Of a DNA stretch of 64,000 bases, positions 53,486-62,075 are shown in pieces. The notes beneath the pieces are model-generated. The model did not search any database, was not told the DNA's origin, and saw only the letters and a program-made list of their open reading frames with translations. The stretch covers positions 1,674,001-1,738,000 of the forward strand of contig NZ_PEFF01000001.1 in NCBI RefSeq assembly GCF_002754375.1. Direction: 5' to 3'. Positions within the stretch are counted from its first letter, which is position 1. Every line of letters begins with the position of its first letter. The translations under genes were made by a program, and so were the position numbers. This DNA comes from Variovorax sp. 54 (lineage in GTDB: Bacteria > Pseudomonadota > Gammaproteobacteria > Burkholderiales > Burkholderiaceae_C).

Positions 53486-56080
53486 ATGAACACCGACTAC
53501 CGCAAGAACCTTCCCGGCACCGCGCTGGATTACTTCGATGCACGCGAAGCCATCGAAGCCATCCGCGCCGGCGCCTGGGCCACGATGCCCTACACCGCGC
53601 GCGTGCATGCCGAGAACCTCGTGCGCCGCTGCGACCCGGCGATCCTCGTGCAGAGCCTCACGCAGCTCGCCCTGCGCCGGCGCGAACATGACTTTCCGTG
53701 GTTCCCTGCGCGCGTGGTCTGCCACGACATCCTCGGCCAGACCGCGCTGGTCGACCTGGCCGGCCTGCGCGACGCCATCGCCGAACAGGGCGGCGACCCC
53801 TCGCAGGTGAACCCCGTGGTGCCGGTGCAGCTCATCGTCGACCATTCGCTGGCGGTGGAGTGCGGCGGCTTCGACCCCGATGCCTTCGCGAAGAACCGCG
53901 CCATCGAGGACCGGCGCAACGAAGACCGCTTTCACTTCATCGAATGGACGAAGCGGGCCTTCCGCAACATGGAGGTGATCCCGCCGGGGAACGGGATCAT
54001 GCATCAGATCAACCTGGAGCGGATGTCGCCCGTCGTGCATGCGCAGGACGGCGTGGCCTACCCCGACACGCTGGTCGGTACCGACAGCCACACGCCGCAC
54101 GTCGATGCGCTGGGCGTGGTCGCCATCGGCGTGGGCGGGCTCGAGGCCGAGAACGTGATGCTCGGGCGCGCCTCGTGGATGCGGCTGCCCGACATCGTCG
54201 GCGTGCGCCTCGCGGGCCGGCCGCAGCCGGGCATCACGGCCACCGACGTCGTGCTCGCGCTGACCGAGTTCCTCCGCGCGGCGAAGGTCGTGGGCGCGTA
54301 CCTCGAGTTCCACGGTGAAGGCGCGGCCAGCCTCACGCTGGGCGACCGCGCGACCATCTCCAACATGGCGCCCGAGTACGGTGCCACCGCCGCGATGTTC
54401 GCCATCGACACGCAGACGCTCGACTACCTGCGCCTCACGGGCCGCGCCGACGAGCAGGTGCGCCTCGTCGAGATCTATGCGAAACAGGCGGGCCTGTGGG
54501 CCGACACGCTGGGCGACGTTGAATACGAGCGCGTGCTGCACTTCGACCTGTCGACGGTCGTGCGCAACATGGCCGGCCCTTCGAACCCGCATGCGCGCGT
54601 GGCCACGGCCGACCTCACCGCGCGCGGCATCGCCGCCCCGTGGGACGACGTGCCCGGCCAGATGCCTGACGGCGCGGTGATCATCGCGGCCATCACCAGC
54701 TGCACCAACACCAGCAACCCACGCAACGTGATCGCCGCGGGCCTGCTCGCGCGCAATGCCAACCGCGTGGGCCTGACGCGCAAGCCCTGGGTCAAGACCT
54801 CGCTGGCGCCGGGCTCGAAAGCGGTGACGCTGTATCTGGAAGATGCGGGCCTGATGCGCGAACTCGAACAGCTGGGCTTCGGCGTGGTGGCCTATGCCTG
54901 CACCTCGTGCAACGGCATGTCGGGCGCGCTCGATCCGGCCATCCAGCAGGAGATCGTGGAACGCGACCTGTACGCCACCGCCGTGCTCTCGGGCAACCGC
55001 AACTTCGACGGCCGCATCCATCCGTACGCGAAGCAGGCCTTCCTGGCCTCGCCGCCACTGGTGGTGGCCTACGCCATCGCAGGCACCGTGCGCTTCGACA
55101 TCGAGAAAGACGTGCTCACCGTCGTCGACGGCAAGGAGATTCGCCTCAAAGACCTCTGGCCGACCGACGAAGAGATCGACGCCATCGTCAAGGCCAGCGT
55201 GAAGCCCGCGCACTTTCGTCAGGTGTACGAGCCGATGTTCGCGATCCAGCCCGACACGGGCGAGAAGGTGGCGCCGCTGTACGACTGGCGCCCCGCCTCC
55301 ACCTACATCCGCCGCCCGCCGTATTGGGAAGGCGCGCTGGCCGGCGAACGCACGCTCAAGGGCATGCGACCGCTGGCGATCCTGCCGGACAACATCACGA
55401 CCGACCACCTGTCGCCGTCGAACGCGATCCTGCTCGACAGCGCGGCCGGCCAGTACCTGCACCGCATGGGCCTGCCCGAGGAAGACTTCAACTCCTACGC
55501 CACCCACCGCGGCGACCACCTCACGGCGCAGCGCGCCACCTTCGCCAACCCGACGCTGAAGAACGAGATGGTGCGCAAGGCCGACGGCACGGTGCGCGCC
55601 GGTTCGCTGGCGCGCGTGGAGCCCGAGGGCGAGGTGATGCGCATGTGGGAAGCCATCGAGACCTACATGCTGCGCAAGCAGCCGCTGATCATCGTGGCCG
55701 GTGCCGACTACGGCCAGGGCTCGTCGCGCGACTGGGCCGCCAAGGGCGTGCGGCTGGCCGGCGTCGAAGCGATTGCGGCCGAGGGCTTCGAGCGCATCCA
55801 CCGCACCAACCTGATCGGCATGGGCGTGCTGCCGCTCGAGTTCAAGCCGGGCACGAACCGCCTCACGCTGGGCCTGGACGGCACCGAGACTTACGATGTG
55901 ACCGGCGAGCGCACCCCGCGCGCCGACCTCACGCTGGTCGTGCACCGCCAGAGCGGTGAACGGCTCGACGTGCCCATGACCTGCCGCCTCGACACCGCCG
56001 AAGAGGTGTCCATCTACGAAGCCGGCGGGGTGCTGCAGCGCTTCGCACAAGACTTCCTCGCCGCCACGAAAGCCGACTGA
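53486..56080 (+). CDS. acnD: 2-Methylcitrate dehydratase AcnD (Fe/S-dependent)
   Basis: An 864-residue aconitase-superfamily enzyme. The three cluster ligands are Cys in 'AAITSCTNTSNPRN' and two Cys in 'VAYACTSCNGMSGALD'. The substrate-loop signatures 'VGTDSHTPHVDALGVV' and 'ADYGQGSSRDWAAKG' are present. The overall order (domains 1-3, linker, swivelling domain 4) is intact. AcnD makes a 2-methylaconitate isomer that needs PrpF, and the prpF gene follows two bases later. The ATG at 53486 starts with the usual 'MNTDYRKNLPGT'. It replaces PrpD in this type of cluster. Confidence 0.95.
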   Translation: MNTDYRKNLPGTALDYFDAREAIEAIRAGAWATMPYTARVHAENLVRRCDPAILVQSLTQLALRRREHDFPWFPARVVCHDILGQTALVDLAGLRDAIAEQGGDPSQVNPVVPVQLIVDHSLAVECGGFDPDAFAKNRAIEDRRNEDRFHFIEWTKRAFRNMEVIPPGNGIMHQINLERMSPVVHAQDGVAYPDTLVGTDSHTPHVDALGVVAIGVGGLEAENVMLGRASWMRLPDIVGVRLAGRPQPGITATDVVLALTEFLRAAKVVGAYLEFHGEGAASLTLGDRATISNMAPEYGATAAMFAIDTQTLDYLRLTGRADEQVRLVEIYAKQAGLWADTLGDVEYERVLHFDLSTVVRNMAGPSNPHARVATADLTARGIAAPWDDVPGQMPDGAVIIAAITSCTNTSNPRNVIAAGLLARNANRVGLTRKPWVKTSLAPGSKAVTLYLEDAGLMRELEQLGFGVVAYACTSCNGMSGALDPAIQQEIVERDLYATAVLSGNRNFDGRIHPYAKQAFLASPPLVVAYAIAGTVRFDIEKDVLTVVDGKEIRLKDLWPTDEEIDAIVKASVKPAHFRQVYEPMFAIQPDTGEKVAPLYDWRPASTYIRRPPYWEGALAGERTLKGMRPLAILPDNITTDHLSPSNAILLDSAAGQYLHRMGLPEEDFNSYATHRGDHLTAQRATFANPTLKNEMVRKADGTVRAGSLARVEPEGEVMRMWEAIETYMLRKQPLIIVAGADYGQGSSRDWAAKGVRLAGVEAIAAEGFERIHRTNLIGMGVLPLEFKPGTNRLTLGLDGTETYDVTGERTPRADLTLVVHRQSGERLDVPMTCRLDTAEEVSIYEAGGVLQRFAQDFLAATKAD

Positions 56081-56082
56081 CG

Positions 56083-57273
56083 ATGCCGCACATTCCGCAG
56101 ATCAAGATTGCCGCCACCTACATGCGCGGCGGCACCAGCAAAGGCGTGTTCTTCCGCCTGCAGGACCTGCCCGAGGCCGCGCAGGTGCCGGGCAAGGCAC
56201 GCGACGCGCTGCTGCTGCGCGTGATCGGCAGCCCCGACCCCTACGGCAAGCAGATCGACGGCATGGGCGCCGCGACGTCGAGCACGAGCAAGACCGTCAT
56301 CCTGTCGAAGAGCGAGCGGCCCGACCACGACGTGGACTATCTGTTCGGCCAGGTGTCGATCGACCGGCCCTTTGTCGACTGGAGCGGCAACTGCGGCAAC
56401 CTGTCGGCCGCTGTCGGGCCGTTCGCGATCAGCAACGGCCTCATCGATGCCGACCGCGTACCGCGCGACGGCGTGGCCGTCGTGCGCATCTGGCAGGCCA
56501 ACATCGGCAAGACCATCGTCGCGCACGTGCCGATGACCGGCGGTGCGGTGCAGGAAACCGGCGACTTCGAACTCGACGGCGTGACCTTCCCCGCGGCCGA
56601 GGTGCAGCTCGAATTCATGGACCCCGCCGCCGAAGAAGACGGCGCGGGCGGCGCGATGTTCCCGACCGGCAACCTCGTCGACGACCTCGAGGTGCCCGGC
56701 CTCGGCACGCTGCAGGCCACGATGATCAACGCCGGCATCCCCACCGTCTTCGTGAACGCCGACGCCATCGGCTACACCGGCACCGAGCTGCAGGACGCGA
56801 TCAACGGCGACGCCGCCGCGCTCGCCCGCTTCGAGGCCATCCGCGCGCACGGTGCGCTGCGCATGGGGCTGATCCGCACGCTCGACGAAGCGGCCAGCCG
56901 CCAGCACACACCCAAGGTCGCCTTCGTGGCCAAGCCGGCGGGCTACACGGCCTCGAGCGGCAAGGCCGTCGCGGCCGGCGACATCGACCTGCTCGTGCGC
57001 GCGCTGTCGATGGGCAAGCTGCACCACGCCATGATGGGCACGGCGGCCGTGGCCATCGGCACCGCCGCCGCCATTCCCGGCACGCTGGTGAACCTCGCGG
57101 CCGGCGGCGGCGCACGCGAGGCCGTGCGCTTCGGCCACCCCTCGGGCACCTTGCGCGTGGGTGCGCAGGCCAATCAGGTCGATGGCGAATGGCAGGTCAC
57201 CAAGGCCGTCATGAGCCGCAGCGCCCGCGTGTTGATGGAAGGCTGGGTCCGTGTACCCGGAGATGCCCTTTGA
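56083..57273 (+). CDS. prpF: 2-Methylaconitate cis-trans isomerase PrpF
   Basis: A 396-residue protein of the PrpF/AcnD-accessory family with the diaminopimelate-epimerase-like fold. The diagnostic start is 'ATYMRGGTSKGVFFRLQDLP'; 'WSGNCGNLSAAVGPFAI' carries the presumed active-site Cys, and 'GFEGTG'-like 'MGLIRTLDEA' comes later. It isomerises the AcnD product so that a normal aconitase can hydrate it to 2-methylisocitrate. It begins two bases after the acnD stop codon and is surely co-transcribed. Confidence 0.95.
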   Translation: MPHIPQIKIAATYMRGGTSKGVFFRLQDLPEAAQVPGKARDALLLRVIGSPDPYGKQIDGMGAATSSTSKTVILSKSERPDHDVDYLFGQVSIDRPFVDWSGNCGNLSAAVGPFAISNGLIDADRVPRDGVAVVRIWQANIGKTIVAHVPMTGGAVQETGDFELDGVTFPAAEVQLEFMDPAAEEDGAGGAMFPTGNLVDDLEVPGLGTLQATMINAGIPTVFVNADAIGYTGTELQDAINGDAAALARFEAIRAHGALRMGLIRTLDEAASRQHTPKVAFVAKPAGYTASSGKAVAAGDIDLLVRALSMGKLHHAMMGTAAVAIGTAAAIPGTLVNLAAGGGAREAVRFGHPSGTLRVGAQANQVDGEWQVTKAVMSRSARVLMEGWVRVPGDAL

Positions 57274-57302
57274 GCTTTCAGATCCATTCACAGGAAATTC
57301 CG

Positions 57303-58166
57303 ATGTCGACTCGCAAGACCCTCCGTTCCCTGGCCGAGGCCCGCCGCGGCGTGCTGGTGCCGGGCGCTTTCAACGCGCTGTCGGCGCGCGTCATCGAAGA
57401 CCTGGGCTTCGAGGCCATCTACGTCACCGGCGCGGGCGTCACCAACATGTGGTTCGGCCTGCCCGACCAGGGCTTCATGGGCCTGCACGAGATCGCCGAC
57501 CACACGGCGCGCATCCGCGACGCCGTGAACCTGCCGCTGATCGTCGATGCCGACACCGGCTTCGGCAATGCGCTGAACGTGCGCCACACGGTGCGCGTGC
57601 TGGAGCGCGCGGGCGCCGACTGCATCCAGTTCGAGGACCAGGTCGCGCCCAAGCGCTGCGGCCATTTCGCGGGCAAGGACGTGATCTCCACCGAGGAAGC
57701 CGTGAACAAGATCAAGGCCGCTGTCGATGCCCGCACCGACCCCGACCTGCTCATCATGGCGCGCACCGACGCGGCGGCGACGCTGGGTTTCGAGGCCGCG
57801 ATCGAGCGCGCGCAGAAGTTCAGCGAGGCCGGCGCCGACATCCTCTTCGTCGAAGCCGTCACCACGGCTGACGAAATTCGCGCGCTGCCGCAGCGGCTTG
57901 CGAAGCCGCAACTCATGAACATGGTGATCGGCGGCAAGACACCGATCTTCGGTGCCGAGGAACTCGGTGGTCTGGGCTACGGCATCGTGCTGTATGCCAA
58001 TGCCGCGCTGCAGGGCGCGCTAGCCGGCATGCAGAAGGCGCTCACGGTGCTGCGCGACACACGGCGCATGGACGAAGACCCGTCGCTGGTCGCGCCCTTC
58101 GCCGAGCGGCAGCGACTGGTGCGCAAGCCCGAGCTGGATGCGCTCGACGCGCGCTACGCCAGTTGA
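57303..58166 (+). CDS. Isocitrate lyase/PEP mutase-family lyase, likely functional PrpB
   Basis: A 287-residue TIM-barrel lyase. The superfamily signature Cys loop is present as 'EDQVAPKRCGHFAGKDVI', and Mg-binding Asp residues lie in 'LPLIVDADTGFGNA' and 'LIMARTDAAATLGFE'. Position 30 bases after prpF suggests it cleaves 2-methylisocitrate to pyruvate and succinate. Classic PrpB has 'KRCGHRPNK' and a different N-terminus. Here 'KRCGHFAGK', together with 'YVTGAGVTNMWFGLPDQG' and the ending 'DALDARYAS', is closer to the oxaloacetate decarboxylase/2,3-dimethylmalate lyase branch, so the reaction is not certain. Confidence 0.8.
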   Translation: MSTRKTLRSLAEARRGVLVPGAFNALSARVIEDLGFEAIYVTGAGVTNMWFGLPDQGFMGLHEIADHTARIRDAVNLPLIVDADTGFGNALNVRHTVRVLERAGADCIQFEDQVAPKRCGHFAGKDVISTEEAVNKIKAAVDARTDPDLLIMARTDAAATLGFEAAIERAQKFSEAGADILFVEAVTTADEIRALPQRLAKPQLMNMVIGGKTPIFGAEELGGLGYGIVLYANAALQGALAGMQKALTVLRDTRRMDEDPSLVAPFAERQRLVRKPELDALDARYAS

Positions 58167-58172
58167 GTTTTT

Positions 58173-58907
58173 CTACAGCGCGTCTTTGAGCTTCGCACGC
58201 AGCCGGCTCACCGCCTGCCCGTGCAGCTGGCACACGCGCGACTGGCTCACCTCGAGCACCGCGCCGATCTCGCGCAGGTTCAGCTCTTCCTCGTAGTAGA
58301 GCTTGAGCAGCAGCTGGTCGCGCTCAGGCAGCTCGCCAATCGCGTCGACCAACTGGTGGCGGAAGCCGCTCTCCAGCAGACGCGCCAGCGGGTCGTCGAA
58401 CTGGCCGCGGCCCTTGCGCGCATCTTGCGCGTGCAGGTCGAGAAAGGGATTGTCGGGGTCGCCCTTGGCGAAGTCTTCCACGTACAGCAGCTGGCTTCCC
58501 TGGATGTCCTGCAGCATCGACTGGTAGGTGTCCAGGTCGACCTTCAGCTCCTTCGCGATCTCGCCTTCGGTGGGCGCGCGGCCCAGCCGGTGGCCCAGCG
58601 CCTGGATCGCTTTCTCGATGCCGCGCGCCGACTGGCGCAGCCCGCGCGAACCCCAGTCGCTGGCGCGCAGCTCGTCGAGCATGGCGCCGCGGATGCGCTG
58701 GCTGACGAAGGTCTCGAACTGCGCGCCGCGGTGGTCCTGGTAGCGGCTCGACGCATCGAGCAGGCCGAGCATGCCGGCCTGGATCAGGTCGTCCAGCTCC
58801 ACGCTGGCCGGCAGCCGCGCCATCATCTGCAGCGCGATGCGGCGCACCAGCGGCTGGTGCTGTTCCAGCAGATGCGATTTCTCGATGGTGCCCTGCGCGG
58901 TGTACAC
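58173..58907 (-). CDS. fliA: Flagellar sigma-28 factor FliA
   Basis: A 244-residue sigma factor. Region 2 contains 'RLPASVELDDLIQAGMLGLL' and 'FETFVSQRIRGAMLDELRAS', the FliA hallmark. Region 3 has 'GRAPTEGEIAKELKVDL'. Region 4 has 'LPERDQLLLKLYYEEELNLR' and 'VLEVSQSRVCQLHGQAVSRL'. It drives late flagellar genes (flagellin, motor, chemotaxis). It starts at GTG 58907, preceded by GAGGACGG, and closely follows fleN at a 25-bp gap in the flhA-flhF-fleN-fliA block. Convergent with the prp cluster. Confidence 0.95.
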   Translation of the reverse strand: MYTAQGTIEKSHLLEQHQPLVRRIALQMMARLPASVELDDLIQAGMLGLLDASSRYQDHRGAQFETFVSQRIRGAMLDELRASDWGSRGLRQSARGIEKAIQALGHRLGRAPTEGEIAKELKVDLDTYQSMLQDIQGSQLLYVEDFAKGDPDNPFLDLHAQDARKGRGQFDDPLARLLESGFRHQLVDAIGELPERDQLLLKLYYEEELNLREIGAVLEVSQSRVCQLHGQAVSRLRAKLKDAL

Positions 58908-58932
58908 GGCCGTCCGTCCTCGTCGTCGTGTC

Positions 58933-59736
58933 TCAGGCGGCGAGCGCCTGTGGGAACACGGCCGGCCGCGCGGGCGTGCGCCACGGCCAACGGCCCATGT
59001 CGTCGGCGATGGCGCGGAAATCGACCGCTGCGGCGCTGGCAGGGAAAGCCTCGACCACGGTCTGGCGCAGCCGCGCCGCGTCGGCCAGCCAAGGGTCGGT
59101 GCGCACCCAACCCACGGGCAGCAGCGACAGCGCGAGGTAGCGGCTGGCCGCCTGCGCGAGGTTGTGCATGACCTGCTGCGCGGTCGCCACATCGGCCACG
59201 CCGTTGAGCAGGAAGCGCAGCTGCTTCAGCGCATGCGCTCGGTGCAAGCGCTTGATGCCCGCGTAGGCCGAGGTGATGGCTGCCGGATGCGGTTGCAGCA
59301 CCAGCAGCAGTTCGTCGGCGCCTTCCGCCAGCGGCGACAGGTGGCCTTCGTCGTCGAAGGCCGCATCGACCAGCACGATGCCGCGCGGCCACAGCGTGCG
59401 CGGGTCGGTGATCACTCCGGGTGATGCGGGCAACACCTGCACACCACACACCGCGCTGGCCGCAGCCTGGTCGATGCGCAACCGCCGCCCCGTCACGTCG
59501 GCCAGCGTTCCGCGTGGATCGAGCGCCCACACATCGCACACCGAGCGCACCTTCGGGTGATGCTCATCGAGCAACAGCACGTCCTTACCCTGCTGCGCCA
59601 ACGCGGCGCCCAGACTCATCGCCACTGTGGTCGCGCCCGCGCCTGGGCCCATGCCCGCGACAGCGATGACGCGCACCGGCGCCTGCCCGAGCAGCCGCCG
59701 CAACCCGTCGGCCTGGTCCGTGACGCGTGCGTTCAT
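58933..59736 (-). CDS. fleN: FleN/FlhG-like MinD-family protein with an altered P-loop
   Basis: A 267-residue ParA/MinD-type protein between flhF and fliA, the position of the FlhG/FleN flagellar-number regulator. After a short N-terminus ('DGLRRLLGQA', the FlhF-activating helix pattern of FlhG), the P-loop reads 'VAGMGPGAGATTVAM'. Both lysines of the usual deviant Walker A (xKGGxGKT) are missing. Walker B-like 'RGIVLVDAAF' and the switch 'LLLDEHHPKVRS' remain. TadZ/CpaE-type relatives also have GxGATT. It may bind but not hydrolyse ATP. The C-terminus has no membrane helix but a Trp/Arg-rich end. ATG 59736 is five bases from the end of flhF. Confidence 0.85.
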   Translation of the reverse strand: MNARVTDQADGLRRLLGQAPVRVIAVAGMGPGAGATTVAMSLGAALAQQGKDVLLLDEHHPKVRSVCDVWALDPRGTLADVTGRRLRIDQAAASAVCGVQVLPASPGVITDPRTLWPRGIVLVDAAFDDEGHLSPLAEGADELLLVLQPHPAAITSAYAGIKRLHRAHALKQLRFLLNGVADVATAQQVMHNLAQAASRYLALSLLPVGWVRTDPWLADAARLRQTVVEAFPASAAAVDFRAIADDMGRWPWRTPARPAVFPQALAA

Positions 59737-59741
59737 GACCT

Positions 59742-62075
59742 TCAGCCCTGGCGTTCCAGCGCGCGCGGCGCTTGCGCGGGCCCTGCCGATTCGGTGCCCA
59801 GCGCATCGAGCAGCAGGAACAGCTTGCCCACGCCCGCGTACAGCGCGCCGCCCGTCATGGCGCGGCCGGCACGCGGGGCGCGGCCCGTGAGCTGGCCCAG
59901 CAGCAGACGCGTGCGGTCGGCCCATTCGCCCCCGGCCTGCAGCAGGCGCCACACGGTGGTCGTGACCTGGCCGGCGACGAGCAGGCGCTTCATCATGTGC
60001 GGATCGCCGGGCTCGCCCATGCCGCCCACGAGCTGCACGCCGTCGCGCAGCAGGCGGAAGCACGGCTCGGCGTCAGCAGCCCAGCCCTGCCATTGCGCGA
60101 GCTGCGGTGCGCTCACTTCGTCGCCCAGGTTGGTGAGCACGCAGGTCTGCGACAGCGGCTTGCGGCTGCGCGCATCGACCACGCGCACGGCCACGCAGCG
60201 CAGCGTGGACAGGGTGTCGCGATCGATGGCGGTACGTGGCAGCACCTCGACCTGCGCTTCGCATTGCAGCGCGGCCTTGCCGCGATAGCGCACGGGTCGT
60301 TCGGTCGCGTCATCGAACACGAAGGCCAGGCGCGCGAGCGTGATCGCGGCGCCGGTGCGCACGTCGGTCACGGCCGTGCTGCCCGGCGCGCGCGCCAGCC
60401 ACATCGAGCCTTCGGCCTGCCACGCCAGCATCTGTTCGACGGCCGGCGGCTTGCCCAGCACATGCACGAGACGCTTGCCGAAATCCTGTTGCCCCAGCCA
60501 CTGCGCCTGACGCGATCCCGGTTGCGCCGACTGGCGCGCCGCAGCGGTCGAAAGCCACTGATTCGGCGCCGCCAGCGGCAGGCCGTCGCGGTCGGACAGC
60601 AGCAGGCTGCCGTGGCACACGTAGGCATCGCCGCTGTCCGTCGCGCGCAGGCCCACCTGCCCGGCCAGCGCGAGCACGTGGGTGTCGCAACCCGCAGCCA
60701 CTTCGCCGCGCGCGTAAGTCGACAGGTCGTGCAGCACGGCCTTGGCATCGATGGCCTCGTCACCCGCCTGACGCCACAGCGTGCGCGCACCGTCGAAGCC
60801 GATGTGCGCACCGGCGAGCGCACCAGCCGTCGTCGCCAGTTCCTGCGCGTCATGCGCCATCGCGCGGATCAGGCTCTGGTAACGCAAGCGCAGGCGATCG
60901 GTCTCGCCCTGCGCCTGCGCCGAAGGCGCGGCCTCGTCCGCCAGATCAGCTTCCGCCGGCACGAACAACGGGCTGTGCTGGCGCGGCTGGAACACGCTGT
61001 CCACCAGCTGCACGCGGTCGGCGCGCACCAGGTTCTCGGGCACCTTCTGGCCGCCCGAGATGTAGTGCACCGGCAGGCGGTGGCGGATCACGGTGTCGAT
61101 CAGCGCGCCCGGGTGCGTGGCCTCGTCGACCTTGGTGAAGATGCAGCCCGCCAGCGCATGGCCCTGGCGGTAGGCGTGCACCACTTCGTTGAGCGTGTCG
61201 CCGTGGCTGGTGGCGTTGAGCAGCAGCAGCCGCTTCACCGGCCGCTGGCTGCTGCCGAGCATCGCGATCTGCTCGGGCACGGCGCGGTCGCGCTGGCTCA
61301 TGCCGACGGTGTCGATGAGCACCATGTGGCGGTCGCGCAGGTCGTGCAGCACCAACTGCAGGTCGGCCGCGTCCTTCACGGCATGCACCGGCACGTTGAG
61401 GATCTGGCCGTAGATGCGCAGCTGCTCATACGCGCCGATGCGGTAGCTGTCGGTGGTGACGAGCGCGAGCTTGTCTGCGCCGAAGCGCATCACGCAGCGC
61501 GCGGCCAGCTTGGCGGTGGTGGTGGTCTTGCCGACGCCGGTCGGGCCCATGAGCGCGTAGACGCCGCCCTGCGCGAACAGCGCGTCTTCGTCTTCATGCA
61601 CCGGCACCGCGCGCGCGAGCTCGGAGCGCACGAAGGCCATGCCGTCGGCGTAGCTCTGGCCCATGGGCAGCTTCTCGAGCATGGCCTTCGACAGGCGCGC
61701 GCTGAAGCCGGCGCCGAGCAGCGTGCGCAGCAGGCGACCGCGCACGGGGTCGCGGCGCTGGCTGTCGCTCCAGACCACGCTGGCGAGCTGCTCCTCGAGC
61801 ATGCCGCGCATCGAATGGAGCTCGCTGAGCACGGTGGGGTCGGCGGATGCGGTCACGACAGGTGCGACAGCAGGAACGGCCGCCTCTACGGTCTCCTGCA
61901 CATCGCCCTCGGCCATCGCGACGATCTCGACGCCTTGCGCCGTGGCGCGGTGCGTGAGCACGATGGCCTCGGCACCGAGCGATTCGCGCACCAGGCGCAG
62001 GGCCTCGCGGCCGGTGGCCGCGACGAATTTGCGTGCGGTGGTGCGCACGTCGCGCGCGTCAGTCTGTGGATTCAA
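59742..62075 (-). CDS. flhF: FlhF flagellar GTPase with a large C-terminal IS4/Tn5 transposase-like domain
   Basis: A 777-residue protein; FlhF is usually 400-500. Residues 1-100 are the basic N-terminal region. The N/G domain covers about 105-365, with P-loop 'MGPTGVGKTTTTAKLAA' (177-184 core), 'TTDSYRIGAYEQLRIYGQIL', the G3-type 'LIDTVGMSQRD' (Asp255), 'FTKVDEATHPGALID' and the closing 'SGGQKVPENLVRADRVQLVD'. Residues about 390-777 follow the IS4/Tn5 transposase plan: an N-terminal 'TLWRQAGDEAIDA' block, 'CDTHVLAL' (Asp464 at the first catalytic position), a chain-flank 'HGSLLLSDRDGLPL', 'CVLTNL', then 'AEPCFRLLRDG' (Glu670, six residues before Arg677 as in E-x6-K/R), and a C-terminal 'GGALYAGVGKLFLLLDAL' block. 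The second catalytic Asp is absent. It starts at TTG 62075, overlapping the flhA stop codon. Confidence 0.85.
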   Translation of the reverse strand: MNPQTDARDVRTTARKFVAATGREALRLVRESLGAEAIVLTHRATAQGVEIVAMAEGDVQETVEAAVPAVAPVVTASADPTVLSELHSMRGMLEEQLASVVWSDSQRRDPVRGRLLRTLLGAGFSARLSKAMLEKLPMGQSYADGMAFVRSELARAVPVHEDEDALFAQGGVYALMGPTGVGKTTTTAKLAARCVMRFGADKLALVTTDSYRIGAYEQLRIYGQILNVPVHAVKDAADLQLVLHDLRDRHMVLIDTVGMSQRDRAVPEQIAMLGSSQRPVKRLLLLNATSHGDTLNEVVHAYRQGHALAGCIFTKVDEATHPGALIDTVIRHRLPVHYISGGQKVPENLVRADRVQLVDSVFQPRQHSPLFVPAEADLADEAAPSAQAQGETDRLRLRYQSLIRAMAHDAQELATTAGALAGAHIGFDGARTLWRQAGDEAIDAKAVLHDLSTYARGEVAAGCDTHVLALAGQVGLRATDSGDAYVCHGSLLLSDRDGLPLAAPNQWLSTAAARQSAQPGSRQAQWLGQQDFGKRLVHVLGKPPAVEQMLAWQAEGSMWLARAPGSTAVTDVRTGAAITLARLAFVFDDATERPVRYRGKAALQCEAQVEVLPRTAIDRDTLSTLRCVAVRVVDARSRKPLSQTCVLTNLGDEVSAPQLAQWQGWAADAEPCFRLLRDGVQLVGGMGEPGDPHMMKRLLVAGQVTTTVWRLLQAGGEWADRTRLLLGQLTGRAPRAGRAMTGGALYAGVGKLFLLLDALGTESAGPAQAPRALERQG

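Noticed and set aside
53354..56050. An 898-codon minus-strand frame opposite acnD
   Set aside because: Shadow of acnD, with no domain pattern and no ribosome-binding site.
59742..60908. A separate insertion sequence or pseudogene in place of the FlhF C-terminus
   Set aside because: There is no stop codon, frameshift, terminal repeat or composition change at the junction; the frame is continuous with the GTPase, so a fusion is the simpler reading.
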